From positions 1 to 11,312 of the forward strand of contig CAZNNH010000199.1 of assembly GCA_964574335.1 (NCBI GenBank): a stretch of DNA of 11,312 nt, read 5' to 3'. Both the position numbers and the translations under genes were made by a program. Numbering within the stretch: the stretch's first letter is position 1; each line of letters starts with the position of its first letter. The notes below the pieces were generated by a model. The model was not told the origin of the DNA. It searched no databases and saw only the letters and a program-made list of their open reading frames with translations. This DNA comes from CAZNNH01 sp964574335. Its GTDB lineage: Bacteria > Acidobacteriota > Vicinamibacteria > Fen-336. Shown one piece after another: positions 5,904 to 11,312 of the stretch.

Positions 5904-8734
5904 ATGAAGCTGCTCCGGCAGGTCCGCCTCTTCTTCCAGGCCGGTCGCTCCGACAAGGCCTACGAGGTGGATCTGTGCGAGGTGGGGCCCGATCAGTACG
6001 TCGTCAACTTCCGCTACGGCCGGCGCGGCACCGCCCTGCGTGACGGCACCAAGACGTCCCTGCCCGTCTCGCGGCCCGAGGCCGATCGCCTCTTCGATGC
6101 CCTCGTCGGCTCCAAGCGGAAGAAAGGCTACGTCGAGGAGGGTGAAGCTCCCCGCCCCGGGCGGGCCTCGGCGAGGGCCCGTCAGACGGGTGACGTGGCC
6201 CGGCAGCACCAGGCCCGAGAGCAGGCCATCCTCGAGCGCCTTCGGGAGGGCCCGCGCTCCGGCAGCCGCTGGCCCCTGGATCGCGCCGTCTGGCGTGCCG
6301 GCGAGCTGAGGATCCGCGATGCGGCGCCCCTGATCCTGGAGTTCGGTGGACAGGGGAACGACCTGCGGGAGTACTGCGTGGCCTGGGCCCTCGGGCGCTG
6401 CGGTGATCCCGCGGCCATTCCTCTGCTGGGGCGCCTGGTCAGCAGCACGAGCCACTCGGAGGCCGTGCGACGCATCGCGAGCCACGCGCTGCTCGCCCTC
6501 TCCGAAGGCGACGCTCGCACCGCCTTCCTGGCCCGGGTCCATGAGCAACTGCCCGAAAGCATTCAGCGGGCGCTGGAGCGAAACTCGGTCTCCGAGCTCG
6601 AAGCCACGATCCGAGGGCACCTGGACGGAGCCGGCCCCGAGGAGCACATTCTGCTGGACGCCCTCTACCTGCTGGCCGCCGACGGGGGGGCCGTGAGGCG
6701 GGCTCTGCTGAGCCTGGTTCGAGACCTGCCCCTGGCGCCGAATTCCTTCCAGCGCCTGCGCCACATCTTCAAGGCCGCCGAGTTCTGGGACGACGCCGAG
6801 TTCTTCGGCAGCCTGGCCTATCGTTTCGAGAAGGAGCGGGCCCGGCAGACCTCGTACGGCCACACATGGATCGGCGGGGCCTGGACCGCGGTGGCCAAGG
6901 AGCTGCGCAAGAAGGACTCGCGGGTCGCCTACTGCCAGGCCACCCGCAGCTACCTGCGCCGCCGTGTGGTGCGCGCGCTGCGCCGGGCGGCGAGCCGGGC
7001 CGAGGCAGGCACCTTCGTCCGCCTGGCTGTCGGCGTGCTGCTGCCCTATTCGGATGACGACGGCCAGCCGCCACGCACGAGCTCGTTCTACGACGACTCG
7101 ACGGATCGGATGCGCCGAACCCACTACGACGCCTTCGCGCCGTACCTCGCCTTCAACTACCTGCTCTACGCCAACAGCCCCCGCTACGAGCCGGGCCGCG
7201 GCGGCAAGGCCTGGCGCTGCCAGCCGAACTTCCGGCCGGGAGGCGCCGAGCCAGCCGTGCGTGAGGAAGCGTTCCCCGAGCTGTGGGACCGGCAGCCCCG
7301 CGGCCTCCTGCACCTGCTCAGCGACAGCGCCTGCGCTCCGGTTCATGGCTTCGCCGCCAAGGCGTTGCGCTCCAACGAGAGCTTCTGCGATGAGCTCGGG
7401 ACCGACGTGCTGGCGATGCTGCTGAGTCGTCCCTACGAGCCGACCGCGCGACTGGGGCTTCTTCTGGCGAGACGTCGCTACGATCCGGGCTCGCCTGATC
7501 GCGACCTGGTGGCCGCCTTGCTCGACGCGCAGCTGGAGGAGGCGCGTGACCAGGCCCGAGAGTGGGTCGAGGCGAATCGACGCCACTTCCTCGCGGATTC
7601 CGGCTTCGCGACGCGGGTGGTTCTGAGCCGACATGCCGACGTGCGCAGCTGGTCACGCGGCCTGCTGGCGACGGCCCTGCTGCCGCCCGCGCAGACCGAG
7701 ACCTTGATCGCGCGGGTGGTCGCGGCGCTTCTGGCTCTCGATGCGCAGGCCGAGATCAGCGCCGCCATCGCCACCGACGCGACCGAGGCCCTGCTCGACG
7801 CCTGCGCGCAGCCCTTGCGGGAGCTGGGTCTGGAGGTCGTCCGCGATCTGCTCCGCCACCAGCTGCCCGCCCTCCAGGCGTTTGCCGGCCGGATCCTGCT
7901 GGATCATCGGACGCGGGCCGAGGAGATCCCCGAAGACCTCCTCACCGCGCTGCTCGAGGCGACCACGCCCGAGGTGAGAGCCATCGGCGTGCGGCTGTTC
8001 GGCAAGCTCCCGGACTCCAACCTCCTCGGGCGCCGCGAGACCCTCCTGGTGATGTGCCTGTCGCCGCTGGCGGATCTTCGCCAGACGGTGCGCCCGGTCG
8101 TGGCCCGTCTGGCAGCGTCCCACGGCGGGTTCGCCACCGAGCTGGTCGCCGAGCTGATCCCCTACGTCCTGCGCAAGGAGAAGCACGACGGGCTGCACGC
8201 CGACCTGCTCGCCCTGCTCCGCCAGGATCTGGCGGCCGCCAGTCGCTCCCTGGACAGGGAGACGATCTGGTGGCTGCTCAATGGCAAGACCCGCGCTTCG
8301 GGGGAGCTGGGGGGCTGGCTGCTCCGAGAGCGCCTGGTTGCCGAGGACCTGTCGGTCAAGCAGCTGGCCCGGCTGATGAGCCACGAGGCCCTGGCCGTGC
8401 GCGAGACCGCCCGGGCGATGTGCCGCAAGAGCCTGGTCCGCTTCCGGCGAGATCTGGCCGATGGCCTCGGCATCCTGGACTCGAGATGGGACGACACGCG
8501 GGCCTTCGCGTTCGAGCTCTTCGAGTCGAGCTTCGGCTCCGAGNNNNNNNNNNNNNNNNNNNNNNNNNNNNNNNNNNNNNNNNNNNNNNNNNNNNNNNNN
8601 NNNNNNNNNNNNNNNNNNNNNNNNNNNNNNNNNNNNNNNNNNNGGCGTTCCCGCAGGTCGAGCTGCCCATCACCCTCGAGCCCTTCGTCGTCAAGCCGCC
8701 GCGGCGCGCGGCAGCAGGTCAGCATGCTGTTTGA
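5904..8734 (+). CDS. Retron-associated WGR-domain plus ARM/HEAT-repeat protein (ARM component), interrupted by an assembly gap
   Basis: ATG 5904 opens a classic WGR-domain start (MKLLRQVRLFFQ...DKAYEVDL) with the family core as YGRRG at residues 38-42. A charged linker (70-110) follows, then alpha-helical solenoid repeats, for example residues 141-200 (PLILEFGGQG...REYCVAWALGRCGDPAAIPLLGRLV) and about 620-880. The left part gives 880 residues before the N run. After it, the protein-like frame is the one starting at 8645 (AFPQVELPITLEPFVV), with its stop at 8732-8734. The true gap must therefore be 2 modulo 3, not 100. WGR domains (PARP1, MolR) bind DNA ends, and ARM/HEAT solenoids are scaffolds. 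In type XIII retrons, ARM and WHSWIM proteins accompany the RT, as here. The gene overlaps the next one by 11 bases, indicating translational coupling. It is probably the effector or part of it; the toxic activity is not evident. Confidence 0.85.
8544..8643. other. Assembly gap (100 N)
   Basis: Exactly 100 N, the conventional filler for a gap of unknown size. The sequence on its right, read in the left-hand frame, gives a Ser/Arg-rich nonsense stretch. A shift of one frame gives normal protein, so the real length differs from 100. Confidence 0.98.
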
Positions 8735-10361
8735 CTATCGCTACCTGGGATCGACCGTCGTCGACAGCGGACCGTCGACCACGGCCATGTCCTTCGCCCC
8801 GGACACCCAGCGTCGGCCCACCCACTTCAAGGGCCGGCTCTCGAAGAGCATCCCGTTCCGGGAGGCCATCTCGGCCCTGCACGACGTGGTGGTGTCGGAC
8901 CTGCGTTTCAAGCCCAAGGACAGGACGGAGTACAAGGAGTGGGCGGCCCAGCAGGAGCTGGCCCAGCTCGCCAAGTACCTCGAGGTCAAGGCCGACGTGG
9001 CCAAGCGCATCGACGAGCTGCACAGGGAGCTCGAGGACCTGCGGCGCGAGAGCCAGCGGGTCATGGGGCCCTTCCTCGCGGCCCGGCAGCGCTACTTCGG
9101 CTATCTCTACAAGCGGGACTTCGACGCGTGGGTCGTGCTGGATCCGGTCATCACCGTTCACCCCGACGAGCTCTTCTTCGAGTGCTTCAGCCAGGACGAG
9201 TCGACGTACGGCCGGCTCGGGTGTGGCTACGAGGTCTTCGAAGAGGTGGGCGACTTCTCCTGCGGCACCACGAACGTCGACTACTCGGCCGCCCTCTACG
9301 ACGAGTTCCAGAAGGTCCGCAACTACAAGACGACCGACTTCACCGTGGATCCGTCGGGCTTCGGCGTCGAGACCGAACGCGAGGAGGCCTACAAGGAGGT
9401 CAAGATCGACCTGCCCGACAGCTGGGTCAGGGGCTTCCTGCAGGTCAGCTCCGCCATGACGCTGCCCGCCAGGACGGTGCGCCTGCACCCCATGGACGTG
9501 CACAACATCTGCTTCGTTCTGCGCCGCCGGAAGGAGAAGATCGGACCCCGCTCGATGCGGTTCCTCCTCAAGCCCGGGGCCCCGCTACGGATCCTGTTCG
9601 AGCCCTGGGGGCTGGAGCTCGAGTGCCCTCGCTCCGTCTGCGAATGCGACGAGGAGGACGAGATTCGCGTCTGGGGCCGTCGCCGGCTACACCTGCTCGA
9701 GCGCCTGATACCCGTGGCCCGCGGCTTCCGCGCCTTCCTGCTGGGCACCGGCCTGCCCTCCTTCTTCGTGGCGGACCTGGGCGACATGAGCTTCACCCTC
9801 GGCCTCTCGGGCTGGACCGCCAACGACTGGTCACGACTGGGCAACTTCGACCTGATGGCGCCCCGGGCCGAGGTCGACGATCTCACGAAGCGGACGGTGT
9901 TCGAGTCCCTCGGCAAGACCTGGCGCGAGTCACCCGAGGCGCTGGCCGGTCGGCTGGGGTTGGATCGGGACCTGGTGCTCGGAGCCCTGGGAGCCTACAC
10001 CCAGGCGGGCCGTGCCATGTACGACCTGAACAAGCAGGTCTACCGTCTGCGCGAGCTCAGCCGCGAGCCGCTGCCCATGGAGCAGCTTCGCTTCGCCAAC
10101 CCTCGGGAGGACGCGGCCAGGCGGCTGCTGGCCGCGGCGTCGGTGCAGGTGCGGGCCGAGGCCGTTGGCGAGGGTCGGACGAAGCTGTCGGGCACGGTCA
10201 AGGACGGGGGGCGGCAGCACACGGCCTCCCTGGTGATCGATGGAGACGAGCGGCTCCGCTCGGGAAGCTGCGACTGCAGCTTCTACATCCGGAACAGGCT
10301 GTTCCGCGGCCCCTGTGAGCACATGCTGGCCGTGCGCATGCGGCACGCGAGCCGTCAGTAG
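8724..10361 (+). CDS. Retron-associated winged-helix/SWIM zinc-finger protein (WHSWIM component)
   Basis: A 545-residue protein from ATG 8724 (MLFDYRYLGSTVV). Visible parts: a probable coiled coil at residues 67-125 (EYKEWAAQQELAQLAKYLEV...RIDELHRELEDLRRES); a central mixed domain with CECDEEDEIRVWG (306-318) and MSFTLGLSGWTANDW (355-369); a winged-helix-like segment at about 390-445 (SPEALAGRLGLDRDLVLGAL...YRL); and a C-terminal SWIM zinc finger with Cys516, Cys518, Cys531 and His533 in the CxCx12CxH pattern. SWIM domains bind nucleic acid or protein partners. Winged helix plus SWIM is the hallmark of the WHSWIM protein of ARM/WHSWIM retrons. The ATG lies inside the end of the upstream gene (ATG...TGA over 8724-8734), so translation is probably coupled. 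A merged 1485-codon reading exists only because of the N run. The retron RNA and RT follow on the same strand. Confidence 0.88.
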   Translation: MLFDYRYLGSTVVDSGPSTTAMSFAPDTQRRPTHFKGRLSKSIPFREAISALHDVVVSDLRFKPKDRTEYKEWAAQQELAQLAKYLEVKADVAKRIDELHRELEDLRRESQRVMGPFLAARQRYFGYLYKRDFDAWVVLDPVITVHPDELFFECFSQDESTYGRLGCGYEVFEEVGDFSCGTTNVDYSAALYDEFQKVRNYKTTDFTVDPSGFGVETEREEAYKEVKIDLPDSWVRGFLQVSSAMTLPARTVRLHPMDVHNICFVLRRRKEKIGPRSMRFLLKPGAPLRILFEPWGLELECPRSVCECDEEDEIRVWGRRRLHLLERLIPVARGFRAFLLGTGLPSFFVADLGDMSFTLGLSGWTANDWSRLGNFDLMAPRAEVDDLTKRTVFESLGKTWRESPEALAGRLGLDRDLVLGALGAYTQAGRAMYDLNKQVYRLRELSREPLPMEQLRFANPREDAARRLLAAASVQVRAEAVGEGRTKLSGTVKDGGRQHTASLVIDGDERLRSGSCDCSFYIRNRLFRGPCEHMLAVRMRHASRQ

Positions 10362-10401
10362 AGAGAGACGGGATTGAGACCGATCGAGGAGGTCAGCGTC
10401 A

Positions 10402-10426
10402 GCTCGGATCGGCGGATCGATCGAGC
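10402..10426 (+). terminator. Hairpin after the WHSWIM gene; possible weak terminator
   Basis: GCTCGGATCG (10402-10411) pairs with CGATCGAGC (10418-10426): nine pairs with one bulged G and a 6-base loop. T-rich sequence (CATTTTGTGAGTTTT) follows only about 11 bases later, so this is not a textbook intrinsic terminator. It lies 40 bases after the WHSWIM stop and 38 before the retron RNA, where a terminator or processing site would separate the effector mRNA from the msr-msd transcript. Confidence 0.4.
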
Positions 10427-10464
10427 CGTGAGATTCCATTTTGTGAGTTTTCGTCTTCGTACCT

Positions 10465-10483
10465 GGCGGTGGCGGCAACGGGG
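10465..10483 (+). repeat. Retron a1 inverted repeat
   Basis: GGCGGTGGCGGCAACGGGG pairs with a2 over 18 Watson-Crick pairs. The T at 10470 is bulged. It forms the base of the retron RNA and ends one A before the AGC that carries the priming G. Confidence 0.9.
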
Positions 10484-10484
10484 A

Positions 10485-10487
10485 AGC
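10485..10487 (+). other. AGC motif with candidate branching guanosine (G10486)
   Basis: The sequence directly after a1 reads AAGCTCGACC. Retron RNAs carry the primer G in an AGC triplet right beside the a1/a2 stem, as here. TCGACC (10488-10493) can pair with GGTCGA (10679-10684), and with the adjoining T-G and T-A pairs this makes an 8-base-pair extension that places G10486 inside a symmetric 4x4 internal loop next to the stem. Confidence 0.75.
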
Positions 10488-10502
10488 TCGACCTTGCATT
10501 CC

Positions 10503-10521
10503 GGGCGGCGGATCGCCGTCC
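10503..10521 (+). other. msr stem-loop
   Basis: GGGCGGCG (10503-10510) pairs with CGCCGTCC (10514-10521), eight pairs including one G-U, around the 3-base loop GAT. Short stable hairpins of this kind in msr are recognised by the cognate RT C-terminal region in known retrons. Confidence 0.65.
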
Positions 10522-10563
10522 TTGCACACAGCTCATCCTCGCGCCACTGGTCCGCTCTTCACT

Positions 10564-10642
10564 GTGCGGGTCTCGCACCAGGGGCCCTATTGCGGTTTGG
10601 CGTTCGGTGAAGCCAATGAAGGCCCCTGGTGCGGACCCGCGT
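10564..10642 (+). other. msd long hairpin (reverse-transcribed region)
   Basis: GGGTCTCGCACCAGGGGCC (10568-10586) pairs with GGCCCCTGGTGCGGACCC (10621-10638) in 18 pairs with one bulged T at 10573. C-G, G-C and two wobble pairs extend the base to 10564/10642. The 34-base apical part contains a second small stem, TTGGC (10597-10601) with GCCAA (10612-10616). A long, nearly perfect stem like this is the core of msDNA. No T-tract follows, so it is not an intrinsic terminator. Confidence 0.85.
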
Positions 10643-10688
10643 CGAGTTGAGCGGCCCAGTCCCAAGACGTCTACGAAGGGTCGAACGA

Positions 10689-10706
10689 CCCCGTTGCCGC
10701 CCCGCC
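10689..10706 (+). repeat. Retron a2 inverted repeat
   Basis: CCCCGTTGCCGCCCCGCC is the complement of a1 and closes the retron RNA. Its inner edge (10688/10689) is the predicted start of reverse transcription. Confidence 0.9.
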
Positions 10707-10727
10707 CCTTTTCTCCCCTGATCCAGC

Positions 10728-10731
10728 GGAG
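10728..10731 (+). promoter_or_regulatory. Ribosome binding site supporting the TTG start of the RT
   Basis: GGAG within AGCGGAGA lies 9 bases before TTG 10741. The frame has a stop at 10648-10650 and no ATG, GTG or TTG between that stop and 10741, so TTG 10741 is the first possible start. Confidence 0.65.
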
Positions 10732-10740
10732 ACGGCTCTC

Positions 10741-11312
10741 TTGAGCGATCGCGACGACCAGCCGCTCACGGGCCAGCCGCGGACCCGGCAGGAGATCTAC
10801 GACCGCATTCGTGAGACCTCGAAGGACGAGCTCATCCTCGAGGAGATGGTTCGCCTGGGCTTCTGGCCCTCGGAGCAGGACGTCCCCACCGTTCCCGGGC
10901 GGGCCATCAAGCGCCGCGGTGAGCTGGAGCGCGAGCTCCGCGCGCTGGTTACGGAGCGGCGTCGCCTCGAAGACCGCGAGCGCATGCTCAGGGAGCTGCG
11001 CAAGCGGCGTTTCAAGGAAGCCAAAGAGAAACGCCAGGAGACCAAGGAGCGCCGGGAGCGGGAACGCCAGCAGCGGGCCGCCGCCTGGGCGGCGCGCAAG
11101 CAGACCGAGGTCGTCTTCCTCGGCGACGGTGTCTCGGCGGGGCTGCAGGAGAAGTCCGGTGACCGGGCCCGCCTGGAGGCCGCCGGTCTGCCCGTGTTCG
11201 ACGAGGCCGGCCAGATCGCCGCGGCGATAGGTATCGAGCTGGGCGAGCTGCGCTTCCTGGCCTTCTCGCGCCGCGTCTCGAAGACCAGCCACTACCAGCG
11301 CTTTCGGATTCC
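10741..11312 (+). CDS. Retron reverse transcriptase (5' part, 190 codons; runs off the window)
   Basis: The protein makes msDNA from the RNA just upstream. From TTG 10741 the frame encodes TRQEIYDRIRETSKDELILEEM (residues 15-36), a strongly charged helical or coiled-coil segment at about 60-122, and LGDGVSAGL (127-135). It then has the conserved entry into the RT domain: AGLPVFDEAGQIAAAIGIELGELRFLAF (148-175) and RRVSKTSHYQRFRI (177-190). The pattern 'ALG-x-LGELRFLAF-x-RRVS-x-x-xHYxRFxIP' matches the start of retron RTs. The long N-terminal extension resembles, from memory, the myxobacterial Mx162 enzyme. The fingers/palm motifs including YADD lie beyond the window, so activity cannot be judged. 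Close spacing to the a2 arm and to the ARM and WHSWIM genes on the same strand supports the retron call over group II intron or DGR enzymes. Confidence 0.9.
   Translation, partial: MSDRDDQPLTGQPRTRQEIYDRIRETSKDELILEEMVRLGFWPSEQDVPTVPGRAIKRRGELERELRALVTERRRLEDRERMLRELRKRRFKEAKEKRQETKERRERERQQRAAAWAARKQTEVVFLGDGVSAGLQEKSGDRARLEAAGLPVFDEAGQIAAAIGIELGELRFLAFSRRVSKTSHYQRFRI

Larger units (their letters stand above)
10465..10706 (+). ncRNA. Retron msr-msd non-coding RNA
   Basis: This 242-base stretch between WHSWIM and the RT has every landmark of a retron RNA in the expected order. They are the 5' arm a1 (10465-10483); AGC immediately after it (10485-10487) carrying the candidate branching guanosine at 10486; an msr stem-loop at 10503-10521; a second, weaker one at 10541-10555; a long msd hairpin (10564-10642); a spacer; and the 3' arm a2 (10689-10706), fully complementary to a1 apart from one bulged T. 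In retrons the RT extends from the 2'-OH of that G, copying msd from the inner edge of the a1/a2 stem. Here that predicts copying from about 10688 back to about 10565, giving a msDNA of roughly 115-125 bases. The RT start lies 35 bases after a2. The boundary between msr and msd is an estimate. Confidence 0.88.

Noticed and set aside
5805..7634. 609-codon minus-strand frame opposite the ARM gene
   Set aside because: Composition is a shadow of the WGR/ARM coding strand and no family motif is visible.
5904..10361. One continuous 1485-codon gene across the N run
   Set aside because: It relies on an arbitrary 100-N filler, and the right-hand sequence just after the gap is nonsense in that frame. 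Two overlapping genes fit better.
10564..10642. Long hairpin as a rho-independent terminator
   Set aside because: It has a 34-base apex, no following T-tract, and lies between a1 and a2 exactly where msd is expected.
10399..11292. 297-codon minus-strand frame opposite the retron RNA and RT
   Set aside because: It is antisense to clear RT sequence and to a structured RNA; it has Leu/Arg-rich shadow composition and no motif.
1..11312. CRISPR arrays, tRNA or rRNA genes
   Set aside because: No regularly spaced repeat series beyond the two-copy element at 353-413, and no tRNA or rRNA-like segment was recognised.

Overview
This is a high-GC, gene-dense window from an environmental bacterium. A run of exactly 100 N at 8544-8643 marks a scaffold join, so it is probably a draft or metagenome assembly. 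The GC content, the myxobacterial style of the retron reverse transcriptase N-terminus and the GH5 relic suggest a Myxococcota-like or other high-GC soil/aquatic lineage. No rRNA or tRNA is present to confirm this.

Left part (1-1900) is a decayed zone. It holds the first 40 codons of a probable alpha/beta hydrolase (minus strand), a 374-base stretch with no gene that carries a paired 21-base repeat resembling the end of an insertion sequence, a GH5 cellulase pseudogene with four single-base frameshifts and a large internal deletion, and an ABC-2 type ATPase that stops just after its signature motif.

Middle part (2042-5635) holds apparently intact single genes: a class 1 isoprenoid-biosynthesis-fold enzyme (minus strand, upstream of the broken ABC ATPase), a GNAT acetyltransferase, a small predicted membrane protein converging on it with shared stop bases, and a secreted metallo-beta-lactamase-fold protein whose metal site departs from the canonical motif. 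A possible interspersed repeat and a hairpin fill the gap before the next block.

Right part (5904-11312) is the main interest: a plus-strand cassette that I read as a retron of the ARM/WHSWIM kind (type XIII in the published retron classification, from memory). In order it has (i) a long WGR-domain plus HEAT/ARM-repeat protein interrupted by the assembly gap, (ii) an 11-base-overlapping gene for a coiled-coil, winged-helix and SWIM zinc-finger protein, (iii) a non-coding stretch that folds as a complete retron RNA: a1/a2 inverted repeats of 18 base pairs, an AGC with the candidate priming guanosine directly after a1, a small msr stem-loop, and a long msd hairpin, and (iv) a reverse transcriptase starting at a TTG codon 35 bases after a2 and running off the window before its catalytic motifs. 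By analogy with known tripartite retrons, the RT and its msDNA would hold the ARM/WHSWIM proteins inactive until a phage trigger disturbs the complex. That role is inference; the gene order and RNA architecture are read from the sequence.
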